A DNA stretch of 64,000 nucleotides from Chryseobacterium pennipullorum. GTDB lineage: Bacteria > Bacteroidota > Bacteroidia > Flavobacteriales > Weeksellaceae. Positions 9,520 to 18,567 of the stretch are shown here, piece by piece. Under the pieces are notes generated by a model. That model did not search any database, was not told the origin of the DNA, and saw only the letters and a program-made list of their open reading frames with translations. The position numbers were made by a program, and so were the translations under genes. The first letter of the stretch is position 1. Every line of letters begins with the position of its first letter. The stretch is from assembly GCF_003384725.1 (NCBI RefSeq), contig NZ_QNVV01000007.1, positions 124,001-188,000 of the forward strand, given 5' to 3'.

Positions 9520-10635
9520 ATGTCAAAGAGAGATTATTACGAGGTTCTTGAGATCAGCAAGTCTGCATCGGCCGACGAAATAAAGAAATCATACCGAAAA
9601 ATGGCCATCAAATATCATCCGGATAAAAATCCAGGAGATAAAGAGGCTGAAGAAAGATTTAAAGAAGCTGCAGAAGCTTACGAGGTTTTAAGCGACGAAC
9701 AGAAGCGTGCCAGATACGACCAGTTCGGTCATGCCGGAATGGGAGGAAATGGTGGTTTCGGAGGCGGAGGCTTCGGAGGCGGAATGAATATGGAGGATAT
9801 TTTCAGCCAGTTTGGAGATATTTTCGGCGGTGGTTTCAGCGGTGGTTTTGGTGGCGGTGGACGCCAGCAGGTAAAAGGTTCTAATTTAAGAATCAGAATA
9901 AAGCTGAACCTCGAAGAAATGGTCAATGGAACCCACAAGACCATTAAAGTTAAAAAAATGAAGATGGCCGAGGGGGCCACTTCAAAAACATGTCCTACCT
10001 GTAACGGTTCAGGTGTGCAATTGAAAGTGATGAACACTATGTTTGGTCAAATGCAGACTCAGACGACTTGTTCCACTTGTCAGGGAATCGGAAAAGTAGC
10101 CGACAAAATCCCAGCTGGAGCCAATGCACAGGGCTTAGTAAAAGATGAAGAGGAAATCACAATCAATATTCCTGCAGGAGCCAGAGACGGTATTCAGCTC
10201 AATGTAAGAGGAAAAGGAAACGATGCTCCTTTTGGAGGAACACCGGGAGATCTATTGGTGATTATTGAAGAAGAGGTTGATCAAACAATCAAAAGAGAGG
10301 GTGACAATCTGCATCAGGAACTGTATGTTTCATTTGCAGAAGCTGCATTAGGAACCAAAAAAGAAATTCCTACTGTGGGTGGAAAGGTTAAAATTACGGT
10401 TGACCCGGGAACGCAGTCAGGCAAGATCTTACGATTGGCAGGAAAAGGCCTTCCGAGCATTGACAGCTATGGAAAAGGAGACATGTTTATCCACATCAAT
10501 GTATGGACCCCACAGAAGCTTACGAAAGAACAGAAGGATTTCTTTGAAAAGCAGATGTCCAGCGGAGAAATGGTTGCAGAACCATCCGGAAAGGAAAAAA
10601 CTTTTTTTGATAAAGTAAAAGATTTATTCAATTAA
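9520..10635 (+). CDS. dnaJ: Chaperone DnaJ with a reduced zinc-binding domain
   Basis: A 371-residue DnaJ: J domain (residues 1-70) with the HPD motif in [10 protein letters not shown], then a Gly/Phe-rich linker (about 78-115), a zinc-binding region and C-terminal substrate domains. Classical DnaJ has four CxxCxGxG repeats; here only two are present, CPTCNGSG and CSTCQGIG, corresponding to repeats 2 and 3. The positions of repeats 1 and 4 read [12 protein letters not shown] and [12 protein letters not shown], with no cysteine. Thus zinc centre II is intact and centre I is lost. From memory this is shared by other Flavobacteriia. It lies 100 bp after grpE and is closed by a terminator. Confidence 0.95.
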   Translation: MSKRDYYEVLEISKSASADEIKKSYRKMAIKYHPDKNPGDKEAEERFKEAAEAYEVLSDEQKRARYDQFGHAGMGGNGGFGGGGFGGGMNMEDIFSQFGDIFGGGFSGGFGGGGRQQVKGSNLRIRIKLNLEEMVNGTHKTIKVKKMKMAEGATSKTCPTCNGSGVQLKVMNTMFGQMQTQTTCSTCQGIGKVADKIPAGANAQGLVKDEEEITINIPAGARDGIQLNVRGKGNDAPFGGTPGDLLVIIEEEVDQTIKREGDNLHQELYVSFAEAALGTKKEIPTVGGKVKITVDPGTQSGKILRLAGKGLPSIDSYGKGDMFIHINVWTPQKLTKEQKDFFEKQMSSGEMVAEPSGKEKTFFDKVKDLFN

Positions 10636-10643
10636 TAAATACA

Positions 10644-10669
10644 AAAGAGGCTTCAGAGCCTCTTTTTTT
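10644..10669 (+). terminator. Intrinsic terminator of grpE-dnaJ
   Basis: Stem AGAGGCT / AGCCTCT with loop TCAG, preceded by AAA and followed by seven T. Confidence 0.9.
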
Positions 10670-11267
10670 ATTTTATACCCAAAGAATTATGGATCAGGTA
10701 CAAAAGTTTTGGGGCCCAGGCAAAAGCTTGAGTTAATATGAATATAAAAATAATATAGGATTATACCAATCACTGTTTGACTCTGTAGAAATAACATTCA
10801 TCGACTGAAGAGAGATAATCTTCGCTGATTTTAGCGTATAAGGAAAAGAATAACTACAGATGTTTAAGTATATTTTTCAGAGTTTTTTCTAATCGGCTCA
10901 ACCAAATAAGAACTATGAAAAATAGTTGTAAGTATTCATTAATCGACCTAGGAATCAGTAGCGTTAATAAACCTTTTAAGGTTCGCCGATTCAAATAAAA
11001 AAATAAAAAATCAGAGGCAAAATTGATTTTGAATCCGTTAAAAAACTTCCAGTGTTTGAGCATAGCCACCCTATTGAGTCGAAGAGCAAATGTTGAATCC
11101 ATGCGAGTTTGGAAATTTTAGGAGGCAAGGTCAATTTTTAGCGGATGATTCCAGTCTTGAATTTTTGTATACTTTTTGCTTCAAGGCAAAAGTATAAATA
11201 GAAAAAACTCAGTTCCCCACAACTTTTATACTTTATCCAGAATTATCGTTATTTGATCTGTTACAAT
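10670..11267. other. Gene-poor stretch with one hairpin
   Basis: About 600 bp without a gene I can support. The only long open frame (minus strand 10854-11102, 82 codons) is Leu/Phe-rich by composition and matches no family I know. A hairpin lies at 11168-11196 (TATACTTTTTGC, loop of six, GCAAAAGTATA; one bulged T). Nothing else stands out. Confidence 0.4.
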
Positions 11268-11301
11268 CCAAAAATAAAGCCTGTACTTAATGCACAGGCT
11301 T
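11268..11301 (-). terminator. Intrinsic terminator of the DUF808 gene
   Basis: On the minus strand AAGCCTGT, a 9-nt loop, then ACAGGCTT followed by TATTTTTGG. It lies just after the stop at 11326. Confidence 0.75.
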
Positions 11302-11325
11302 ACGTTATGTTTGAAAGCGTATCTG

Positions 11326-12207
11326 TTATTTTTTAACTGCTAAAGAATAAATTGCTTTACCAATAGTGAAAACAGCCACTGCTGCTAATCCGCCCACCAT
11401 TCCTAAAGTAAATTCTTTCACAATAGATGGCCATGTCGGGAACAAATCATGAAGATAGTGGATATTGTGAGCGAAAATTCCTCCTGATACCAGGATCAGA
11501 GCAATGGTTCCTACAATCCCCAGTAATTTAATAATCACCGGCAGTGCTTTCACCAATAAATGCCCCAATTTGGAAAAGAAACCTTTATCATGGCTTTTTC
11601 TGATCAGGCTAAAGCCTGCATCATCCATTCTTACAATAAGTGCAACAATACCATAAACTCCTACCGTAGCAATAAATGAAACAAAAGTTACCGTAAGAAT
11701 TTGTGTAAGAAGTGGATGTTCCTGCTGGATTACAGTCCCTAAAGCGATGATTACAATTTCAATAGAAAGAATAAAATCGGTTCTGATTGCTGAGTTTATC
11801 TTGACTTTCTCTGCAGATTCTGAATTTTCTTCCTCTTTACTTTCTTCAATTACTTCGTGACCTTTTTTGGAACGGTGAAAAAGGAACTCAATGATTTTTT
11901 CTACCCCTTCAAAGGCGAGATAAAGACCCCCAAGGATCAGGATGATCTCAATCGCCGGCTTATACAGCCAGTTGAGAAGAAACGCTACAGGAAGAATAAT
12001 AAGCTTATTAATGAACGAGCCTTTGGTGATTGCCCATAAGACAGGAAGTTCTCTGGAAGAAAGAAAGCCGGTAGCCTTTTCTGCATTTACAGCCAGGTCA
12101 TCTCCCAGAATACCTGCTGTTTTCTGTGTGGCTATTTTACTGGTAACCGCTACATCATCCATCAATGCTGCAATATCATCTAAAATTGCAAAAAAGCCTG
12201 AAGCCAT
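11326..12207 (-). CDS. DUF808 (YedI-like) inner membrane protein
   Basis: This 293-residue membrane protein begins with MASGFFAILDDIAALMDDVA, the very conserved start of the DUF808/YedI family. KTAGILGDDLAVNAEKATGF follows, and then several hydrophobic helices with a charged Lys/Glu loop at about residues 112-135. E. coli YedI is a homologue of unknown function. A TATTTTTG box (12249-12242) supplies a promoter and a hairpin terminator follows the stop, so the gene is probably transcribed alone. Confidence 0.88.
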   Translation of the reverse strand: MASGFFAILDDIAALMDDVAVTSKIATQKTAGILGDDLAVNAEKATGFLSSRELPVLWAITKGSFINKLIILPVAFLLNWLYKPAIEIILILGGLYLAFEGVEKIIEFLFHRSKKGHEVIEESKEEENSESAEKVKINSAIRTDFILSIEIVIIALGTVIQQEHPLLTQILTVTFVSFIATVGVYGIVALIVRMDDAGFSLIRKSHDKGFFSKLGHLLVKALPVIIKLLGIVGTIALILVSGGIFAHNIHYLHDLFPTWPSIVKEFTLGMVGGLAAVAVFTIGKAIYSLAVKK

Positions 12208-12241
12208 ATTTTAATGTTTTTTTAATCTTTGTTAAGTCTAG

Positions 12242-12249
12242 CAAAAATA
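12242..12249 (-). promoter_or_regulatory. -7 box TATTTTTG of the DUF808 gene
   Basis: Matches TAnnTTTG on the minus strand, 34 nt before the ATG at 12207. Confidence 0.5.
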
Positions 12250-12338
12250 AATATTTAATTCCGTTTTTGGATTCATAATCTGACAATAATTTTGAAAATT
12301 ATAAGAATGATTAAGCGATGCTCAATTTCAATATTTTA

Positions 12339-12346
12339 TATCTTTG
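12339..12346 (+). promoter_or_regulatory. -7 box TATCTTTG of the TPR gene
   Basis: Matches TAnnTTTG. It overlaps the TTG codon at 12344 that would start a longer reading frame, which argues that translation begins at the ATG at 12362. Confidence 0.55.
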
Positions 12347-12361
12347 TTTAAAATCTATCTG

Positions 12362-12850
12362 ATGGATGAAAAGTGGGAAACCCAATTGCAAAATATATGG
12401 TTAAAACTTGGAACAATAACCAATGAAGAGTTTATTCACCAAATTAAAAATCATGTAGAATTACTAACAGGTTTCCAGGCTATTGCTGATTTTGAAAGAG
12501 CCTGTGCTTTTGACTCTACCGGACATGAAAAAGAAGCCGAACCTTTGTACAGATCTGCATTACATGAGGGACTCACCGGCTTACGAAGAAGGAGAGCAAG
12601 AATCCAACTGGCAAGTACCTTAAGAAATAATGGAAAACTGGAAGAAAGTATTCAGATTCTAAGAGAAGAAAAAGCGGGTTATTCGGATGACCTGAATGAT
12701 GCAGTAGACTCTTTTTTAGCGCTGTCCCTATCTTCCGCTGGAAAATATGAGGAAGCATTGTCATTAACCTTAAAAGCATTTTCCCACCATTTACCCAGAT
12801 ATAACCGGTCTGTCTACCATTATGCAGAGACCTTATATAAGGAGTCGTAA
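12362..12850 (+). CDS. Tetratricopeptide-repeat protein (TPR group 5 type)
   Basis: A 162-residue soluble helical protein. TPR-like helix pairs can be seen in ADFERACAFDSTGHEKEAEP (about residues 40-60), IQLASTLRNNGKLEESIQIL and LALSLSSAGKYEEALSLTLK. The overall size and arrangement fit the short tetratricopeptide repeat group 5 proteins, whose role is unknown; such proteins usually mediate protein contacts. The open frame extends upstream to a TTG at 12344, but the promoter box covers that codon, so the ATG at 12362 is preferred. Its 3' end lies next to or slightly overlaps the hydrolase gene, so the two are likely co-transcribed. Confidence 0.75.
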   Translation: MDEKWETQLQNIWLKLGTITNEEFIHQIKNHVELLTGFQAIADFERACAFDSTGHEKEAEPLYRSALHEGLTGLRRRRARIQLASTLRNNGKLEESIQILREEKAGYSDDLNDAVDSFLALSLSSAGKYEEALSLTLKAFSHHLPRYNRSVYHYAETLYKES

Positions 12851-12866
12851 TATTATGTTTTATTCT

Positions 12867-13736
12867 ATGAAAAAGCTCATTCTCAGGTATCATTTTTTCG
12901 TAATGGGGTGCATCGGCTTCCTGCTGCAGTCCTGTAATACGAAGTTCAGAGTTTGGGTAGGTCCCGGTGGGCAGCAGAAAATTTACAATCTCAAGTACGG
13001 TGAGCATAAAAGACAGAAGATGGATGTTTTTCTTCCTAAAGACTATGCTGAAGATTCCCCAATTGTTCTGATTGTACATGGCGGGGCCTGGACACTGGGT
13101 AAAAAAGAGCATATGATTCAGGTTCAGAAAATGCTTTTTGAACATAAAATTCCCAGCATCAATATGAATTACAGGCTGGTTTCCAAACGGAAAAAGATCA
13201 CTTACAAACAGCAGCTTGAAGATATCGGTTTAGTCATCGAAAAATTTAACGCTTTATCAGAAAAAGCTGAACTGCGACCAGATAATTATATTCTGCTGGG
13301 TGAAAGTGCCGGGGCCCATCTGGCGCTGCTCTATGGATACCAGCATCCGGATCAGATCAAAAAGATCATTTCTTTGAGCGGACCCACCGATTTTTACAGC
13401 CCTGAATACCTTAAGTCTTTTTATTCCAAATATACTTCGCCAACTTTCCAGAAGGTGGTGGGTAAAAAATTTGACAGGAAAAATATGCCGGAAGCTTTTA
13501 AAGAAGCCAGCCCTCTTGCTAATATTACCAATGTTCCTACTCTATTATTTCAGGGAAACACAGATTTTTTGGTGAATAAACGTCAGGGAATGGCTATGGA
13601 TTCCGCATTGACCAGCATGAATGTGCCCCATAAGTTTATTTTTATGGAAAAAACAGGCCATGTTCCAAGGTTTTTCAGCAAAAGAAAAAGAGACAGCATC
13701 ATCTATCCGAATATTCTGAAATGGATAGAAAAATAA
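12867..13736 (+). CDS. Alpha/beta hydrolase (esterase-like) lipoprotein
   Basis: A 289-residue protein with a lipoprotein-type signal, MKKLILRYHFFVMGCIGFLL followed by QSC. It has the alpha/beta-hydrolase oxyanion motif HGGAW at about residue 70 and a nucleophile elbow GESAG at about 145. Later candidate Asp (GNTDFLV) and His (TGHVPRF) complete the triad. This is the esterase/BD-FAE type, acting on small esters or acylated sugars at the cell envelope; the substrate is unknown. The frame opens at 12822, but the first 15 codons overlap the TPR gene and lack signal character; ATG 12855 is another option. A minus-strand terminator starts directly after the stop. Confidence 0.82.
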   Translation: MKKLILRYHFFVMGCIGFLLQSCNTKFRVWVGPGGQQKIYNLKYGEHKRQKMDVFLPKDYAEDSPIVLIVHGGAWTLGKKEHMIQVQKMLFEHKIPSINMNYRLVSKRKKITYKQQLEDIGLVIEKFNALSEKAELRPDNYILLGESAGAHLALLYGYQHPDQIKKIISLSGPTDFYSPEYLKSFYSKYTSPTFQKVVGKKFDRKNMPEAFKEASPLANITNVPTLLFQGNTDFLVNKRQGMAMDSALTSMNVPHKFIFMEKTGHVPRFFSKRKRDSIIYPNILKWIEK

Positions 13737-13737
13737 T

Positions 13738-13764
13738 AAAAAAAGCCACCTCAAGGAGATGGCT
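13738..13764 (-). terminator. Intrinsic terminator of the DedA gene
   Basis: On the minus strand AGCCATCTC, loop CTT, GAGGTGGCT (one G-U pair), followed by TTTTTTTATTATT. The T run is on the minus side, so it mainly serves the DedA gene, while also lying at the end of the convergent hydrolase gene. Confidence 0.8.
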
Positions 13765-13786
13765 TACTATGATTGGATGAAATTAT

Positions 13787-14482
13787 TTATTCAAAATCGT
13801 TGTTCTCATATTTTGACAGATCGTCTTTCTTACCGAAAACAAATTTAATGATGACAGGCAATGTTGTTACCAGTACAATGACGATAATGATATATTCCAG
13901 TTTTTCTTTCAAATTGATTCCAAATTGTTCCATAAACAATTTATCAAGGTAGTGCCCTGCAAAAATCAGGATAAATGACCATAGAACAGCTCCGATAATA
14001 TTGTCTCTTAAAAACTCTTTTTTATCCATTTTTACAATTCCTGCAACGATGGGAGTAAAAGTTCTTACTACGGGAAGAAATCTTGCCATAATAATAGCCA
14101 GCGCACCATGTTTCTCAAAAAAATCATGTGCCTGATAAAGATATTTCTTCTTAAACAGCATGGTATCCGGTCTTTTATACAAAGCTGGACCTGCTTTTCT
14201 TCCAAAGTAATACCCTACTTCATTTCCGACAATAGCAGAAACTGCTACACCGGTAGCCAGCAGAGTGGTATCCAGGAAATCGCTCCCTGTGGAGCCAAAT
14301 GTCTCTTTGATGATTTCAACTGCATAAATCCCTGAAACAAACAAGAGGGAGTCTCCAGGCAGGAAAAATCCTACAAAAAGTCCGGTCTCAGCAAAAACAA
14401 TAAACAAAATCAGCCAAAACCCTCCCATTTTAATATAAAATTCAGGGTTTAATAAATCCTTCCAGCTATTGAAATCTTCCAT
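13787..14482 (-). CDS. DedA family membrane protein
   Basis: This 231-residue membrane protein of the DedA/SNARE-associated family has the typical FVGFFLPGDSLLFVSGIYA segment (about residues 33-51). It also has the conserved G-rich and charged segment GNEVGYYFGRKAG and the FGARF-like segment MARFLPVVRTFTPIVAGI, in which Arg is essential in characterised members. DedA proteins support undecaprenyl-phosphate or lipid flipping and envelope integrity. It is a single gene with its own -7 box and terminator. Confidence 0.92.
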   Translation of the reverse strand: MEDFNSWKDLLNPEFYIKMGGFWLILFIVFAETGLFVGFFLPGDSLLFVSGIYAVEIIKETFGSTGSDFLDTTLLATGVAVSAIVGNEVGYYFGRKAGPALYKRPDTMLFKKKYLYQAHDFFEKHGALAIIMARFLPVVRTFTPIVAGIVKMDKKEFLRDNIIGAVLWSFILIFAGHYLDKLFMEQFGINLKEKLEYIIIVIVLVTTLPVIIKFVFGKKDDLSKYENNDFE

Positions 14483-14498
14483 ATGTATCGATGAACAA

Positions 14499-14506
14499 CA
14501 AAAATA
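14499..14506 (-). promoter_or_regulatory. -7 box TATTTTTG of the DedA gene
   Basis: Matches TAnnTTTG on the minus strand, 16 nt before the ATG at 14482. Confidence 0.5.
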
Positions 14507-14569
14507 GGTCTAAAATACCTGAAACAAAAATTAATTATAAGATTTTAACTAAAAATCAGACATGATATT

Positions 14570-15682
14570 TTATAGGTCCAGATCATCATCTGAAACTGCC
14601 GTCCCATCGGCCATTAGAAATGCTTTTAAGAATGGGGTAAGATTTCCATTCATTACTGCATCCACATCTGAAGTTTCATGACCTGAACGGACATCTTTTA
14701 CAAGTTTGTAAGGATGCATTACGTAATTTCGGATCTGGCTCCCCCACTCGATTTTCATTTTGTTGGCTTCTATTTCATTTCTTGCCTTCATACGCTCTTC
14801 CAATTCCATCTCGTATAGTCTTGAACGAAGGAGCTGCATGGCTTTTTCTTTATTTTGAAGCTGAGAACGGGATTCTGAGTTTTCAATGATAATTCCGGTG
14901 GGTGCGTGACGAAGACGTACAGCGGTTTCTACCTTGTTTACGTTCTGCCCTCCTGCTCCGGAAGACCTCATCGTTTCAAAAGATATATCAGCAGGGTTAA
15001 TATTAATTTCGATTGTATCATCTACCAAAGGATAAACGTATACTGAAACGAAACTGGTATGGCGTTTCGCATTACTGTCGAAAGGCGAAATTCTTACTAG
15101 ACGGTGTACTCCATTTTCACCCCTCAAATATCCAAAAGCAAATTCTCCTTCAATTTCCAGTGTTACAGTCTTCACACCGGCTACATCACCTTCCTGAAAG
15201 TTCAGCTCACGGATTTTGTAGCCTTGTTTTTCAGACCACATGGTATACATTCTCATCAGCATGGACGCCCAGTCACAGCTTTCTGTTCCACCGGCTCCTG
15301 CAGTGATCTGAAGAACTGCGGAAAGCTCATCCCCTTCATTGGAAAGCATGTTTTTGAATTCAAGATCCTCAATTTTTTCAACCAATTGCGGAAAAGTCTC
15401 ATCCAGTTCCTTTTCAGAATCTGGATCTTCTTTTGCAAAATCTGCCAATACCAATAAATCTTCGAACTGAGTCTGGATTTCATCATAGCTTTCCACCCAT
15501 TTTTTCTTGGATCTAAGCTGTTTCAAAAATGTTTCTGCTGTTTTAGGATTATCCCAAAATTCAGGTGCCGCTGTTTTTTCATCATCATTGGCAATTTCTA
15601 TTTTCTTTTTTTCAATCTGAAGATATCGGTGCAGGTCTTCAATCCTTGATTGAACTTCTTTTATCTGGTCGTTGTTGATCAC
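14570..15682 (-). CDS. prfB: Peptide chain release factor 2, without frameshift site
   Basis: RF2 ends translation at UGA and UAA. The SPF recognition tripeptide is in [15 protein letters not shown] and the peptidyl-hydrolysis GGQ motif in [13 protein letters not shown] start at GTG 15682-15680 (370 residues; E. coli RF2 has 365). A TATTTTTG box lies at 15706-15699, inside the longer frame that opens at ATG 15733, so the longer start is unlikely. In many bacteria prfB needs a +1 frameshift at CTT TGA C. Here the equivalent place reads TAT CTT CAG (minus strand 15625-15617), in one frame, so autoregulatory frameshifting is absent. Confidence 0.93.
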   Translation of the reverse strand: MINNDQIKEVQSRIEDLHRYLQIEKKKIEIANDDEKTAAPEFWDNPKTAETFLKQLRSKKKWVESYDEIQTQFEDLLVLADFAKEDPDSEKELDETFPQLVEKIEDLEFKNMLSNEGDELSAVLQITAGAGGTESCDWASMLMRMYTMWSEKQGYKIRELNFQEGDVAGVKTVTLEIEGEFAFGYLRGENGVHRLVRISPFDSNAKRHTSFVSVYVYPLVDDTIEININPADISFETMRSSGAGGQNVNKVETAVRLRHAPTGIIIENSESRSQLQNKEKAMQLLRSRLYEMELEERMKARNEIEANKMKIEWGSQIRNYVMHPYKLVKDVRSGHETSDVDAVMNGNLTPFLKAFLMADGTAVSDDDLDL

Positions 15683-15698
15683 GAATTTTTCTTTTTTA

Positions 15699-15706
15699 CA
15701 AAAATA
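15699..15706 (-). promoter_or_regulatory. -7 box TATTTTTG of prfB
   Basis: Matches TAnnTTTG on the minus strand, 16 nt before the GTG start at 15682. It decides the start codon choice for prfB. Confidence 0.55.
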
Positions 15707-15789
15707 AGAATTTCTTTCCACACCCGCAGACATTGCAGGTTACCCGTACAGGCTTTAGAATTAATGATGTAAATAAAATCGAAATCATT

Positions 15790-15875
15790 TGCTTACTTTC
15801 CTCTCTTCATTTTTCATTCTTCATTATTCATTCTTCATTTTTCGCTTTTCACTTTTCGCTTTTCATTCTCCACTT
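15790..15875. repeat. Degenerate low-complexity TTCATT/TTTCGC repeat
   Basis: A run of TTCATT, TTTCGC and TTTCAC words between prfB and the broken oxidoreductase. It has no coding value on either strand and reads as slippage-prone simple sequence. Confidence 0.6.
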
Positions 15876-15879
15876 CCTC

Positions 15880-16986
15880 TCAAATCATTTCCGCTACCCT
15901 TTCACCGATCTCCGGAGCCAGCGCTACACCCATTCCGGAAAGTCTTACGGCACAAAACTGTCTCTGTGACAACTGTTTTACAATGGGTGTTTTTTCTGAT
16001 CCCATAGCCATGATGCCGGACCAGCGAAGTGCTATCGCATACTGATGATCAGGAATTACAACTTCTTTCAGAAACTTTTCCAAATGATTCTGCAGAAATT
16101 CTGTCGTTTCAAAAGCTGTCGTTTCTTCTGTTTTAAAATCCTGATTTCTGCCACCTCCCAATAATATACGATCTCCTAAATTCCTGAAATATTAATAGCC
16201 TTCATCATAGTGGAAGGTTCCTTTCAGCTTCAATCCTTCAATGGGTTCAGTCAGGAGAATTTGACCACGAGCAGGAGTGATCTGTTCTTTTTCAAGGAAT
16301 TTTGAAGTAAAGGCATTGGTGCAATAGATGACCTGATCAGTCTTTATAAAAAGATCAGCAGATAAATACACTTTCACCTCAGTAGTTGCCTCCTCAACAT
16401 GAGTCACTTCAGTTCCAAACAAAAACTCTACGTTCAGTCCATGACATTTTTCAAGCAGCTTTTGCAGCAACTTTCCGGAATGCAGACTTCCTTCACATGG
16501 GTTTTCAATGAGAAAAGATGATTTCCCTAATCCGAAAACTTTTATTTTATCCTGCTTAAGACTATAGGTGTGGGTAAGCCCCGTTATCATTTTCAGTTTT
16601 TCATTGACAACCTCAATATGCGCCAATGGCGCTTCATTATTTACAATTTCATAACCCCCATTAAGTTCAAAATCTATTGTACTGGTATGAAAATAGTGTC
16701 TGATTTTCTGGAGACCCTCAAACCTCATCTTAACAAGCTGCAGTGTTTTGTCCCAGCCCATTTTCTGAGAATCTGCAATAATCTCCGTAAGACTTCCGAA
16801 ACAGGCAAAACCGGCATTCCTGGAAGAAGCCCCTAAGGGAATTGTATTTCTTTCAATGATTACAACTGATTTTTCAGGGTGTTTTTCTTTGATCGATATG
16901 GCAGACCAAAGTCCGGTAAACCCTGCTCCGATAATGATAACGTTTCTTTTTCTATAGAAAGTCTCCAGTTCCCAGATACTGTTCAT
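15880..16986 (-). pseudogene. FAD-dependent oxidoreductase (DAO family) interrupted by one stop codon
   Basis: An N-terminal part (264 codons, 16986-16195) has the FAD-binding motif VIIIGAGFTGLWSAISI, then the ERN end of strand 2 and SSRNAGFACFG, as in the glycine/D-amino-acid oxidase (DAO, COG0665) family. It stops at TAA 16194-16192 within GY-stop-YFRN. The same frame continues without a shift for 103 codons with GDRILLGGGRNQ and RWSGIMAMGSEKTPIV, exactly the expected C-terminal half, and ends at TGA 15882-15880. Restoring one codon (TAA to TAT or TAC, Tyr expected) gives a 368-residue enzyme. It is either a very recent nonsense mutation or a sequencing error. No start codon for separate translation of the second half was evident. 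Confidence 0.88.
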
Positions 16987-17102
16987 GGTATTGTAAAATA
17001 ATCGATATAGTGTATTGATTAAAATAAAGGCATCGCGTGTAAAACTCTTACACTGATGCTGACTGAGATCTTTTGCTTAACGGCCTTCAGCTCCGAATTC
17101 TT

Positions 17103-18452
17103 TTAGTCTTCTTTATCTTCGCTGTGCTGAAACCCAATGGCTCTTCTCGGCTCCTCGACAGCTTTATAGGTCTCCAGTTCGCTTTTAAGCGCCCTGATTC
17201 TAAACTGAAATTCATCAAAATTATTGATAATGGCATCTGCCAGAAACCGCGCAACCTGCTCAAGATATTCTTCAGTAAGCTTTCCGGCTGCGTCCCGCAA
17301 GGCTGCATTCAAAAGTTTCTGATCAATTTTAAGTTTTTCATTTTTCGTTCTCTGATACAGGTTTTTAATTCTTTTCTTCAGGCTCTGGGTGAAATCAATC
17401 AGCATGGTATTGCTGAAGGCTTTCATTTTTGAAGATATTTCATGCCAGAAAGGAACTTTATCTGCTTTGTTGTTTTTTAATATTTTGTATAGGAGCGAAT
17501 CTTCTTCAAGTCCTTTTGTCATCGCGTACAAGATAATCTCTGACCGTTCTGAAGCATTAGGTGGGAATATAGGAATCATCACATCAAATCTCCCCGGAGC
17601 AAGGATCTCCTCATCAATATCCGAAACGGAATTGGCAGATCCTACCATTAAAACGCCTTCTTTCTCAAATTTTCCTATATAATGAAGAATAAGTTCCTGG
17701 GCCTCAAGATTGCAGGATGCAATATCTGTTTCAGCTTTTCTCTCCATCATAATCTCATCGAAATCATCGAGGAACAGTAACAGTTTATTTTCCTTCATCA
17801 TCGACACCAGAAAGTCACTGAAGTTAATGTGATTGCCATCAATAAGTGTGGTTCCCAGGTAATGCTTTTTAACTTCTTTAAACCGATAACCTACAATTTC
17901 AGCTATTTTATTGGCCCAGAAAATCTTGCCGCTTCCCGGCGGACCGTATAAAATGATTCCTGCAGGCCTGTTGATTCCCCAGTCTTTAATCTGCTGTGGA
18001 TTCAGGAAAGGTTCCAGAACCGCTGAAGTATAGAAAAACAGATCCCTATATCCAATAAAATCTCTTTTCTGAAGACTGGTTTTGTGACCGAAGTAATTAT
18101 AGACAAACTGGTAATTGCCGCCTAATTTATTATCAATCCCATAACTGGAAATAGAGGATTTGAAAAAGCCGTTATCGAAAATGTTGGGACTGTTATCTTT
18201 AATGGCCTTCTCAATTTTCTCCTTAGGTTTATTGATCACTTCAGCAATTTGCTCAACTGTTTTACTTTTGTCAAGATCTTTTTCATAGAGCTTCAAAAAA
18301 TCTACATTTTCACGGGCAAATTTTTCAAAATCCTCTTGCACTTCAAAATTTGTACTGATACAGTCTACCAGTTCAAGATCAAAATCCTGAATAAACTGTT
18401 TGATGGCTTCTGCAGAAACATTAAGTTGCTCTGCCAGTTCAAGTAGCTTCAT
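17103..18452 (-). CDS. AAA family ATPase with IF2-N-like N-terminus
   Basis: A 449-residue protein. Residues 1-30 (LLELAEQLNVSAEAIKQFI) resemble the small IF2 N-terminal helical module. The AAA core has Walker A GPPGSGKIF at about residue 170, Walker B LLLFLDDFDEI at about 227, a sensor-1 region VGSANSVSDID and the GRFD finger-like segment. The residue after the Walker A lysine is Ile where Thr or Ser normally binds Mg2+, so ATP hydrolysis could be changed. The C-terminal 90 residues are helical and charged. Cellular role unknown. It has its own TACATTTG box and is not obviously in an operon. Confidence 0.82.
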   Translation of the reverse strand: MKLLELAEQLNVSAEAIKQFIQDFDLELVDCISTNFEVQEDFEKFARENVDFLKLYEKDLDKSKTVEQIAEVINKPKEKIEKAIKDNSPNIFDNGFFKSSISSYGIDNKLGGNYQFVYNYFGHKTSLQKRDFIGYRDLFFYTSAVLEPFLNPQQIKDWGINRPAGIILYGPPGSGKIFWANKIAEIVGYRFKEVKKHYLGTTLIDGNHINFSDFLVSMMKENKLLLFLDDFDEIMMERKAETDIASCNLEAQELILHYIGKFEKEGVLMVGSANSVSDIDEEILAPGRFDVMIPIFPPNASERSEIILYAMTKGLEEDSLLYKILKNNKADKVPFWHEISSKMKAFSNTMLIDFTQSLKKRIKNLYQRTKNEKLKIDQKLLNAALRDAAGKLTEEYLEQVARFLADAIINNFDEFQFRIRALKSELETYKAVEEPRRAIGFQHSEDKED

Positions 18453-18471
18453 AACTGTTGATTAATTCTAC

Positions 18472-18479
18472 CAAATGTA
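18472..18479 (-). promoter_or_regulatory. -7 box TACATTTG of the AAA ATPase gene
   Basis: Matches TAnnTTTG on the minus strand, 19 nt before the ATG at 18452. Confidence 0.5.
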
Positions 18480-18567
18480 ATGATTTACCTATAAAGTACT
18501 ATTGATTTATGATAATTCTGTAACATTCTCTTATATATATAGACTACTACTATGTAAAACAAATTAC

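Noticed and set aside
10854..11102. 82-codon minus-strand frame in the dnaJ-DUF808 gap
   Set aside because: No promoter box, no homologous family recognised and a composition typical of A/T-rich noncoding DNA; kept only as part of the gap description.
15683..15733. 17-residue N-terminal extension of prfB from ATG 15733
   Set aside because: A TATTTTTG promoter box lies inside it and the extension is unlike other RF2 N-termini; GTG 15682 is preferred.
16192..16194. Programmed readthrough of the TAA in the oxidoreductase
   Set aside because: There is no known context for TAA recoding here and the neighbouring codons match a single Tyr substitution; mutation or error is simpler.
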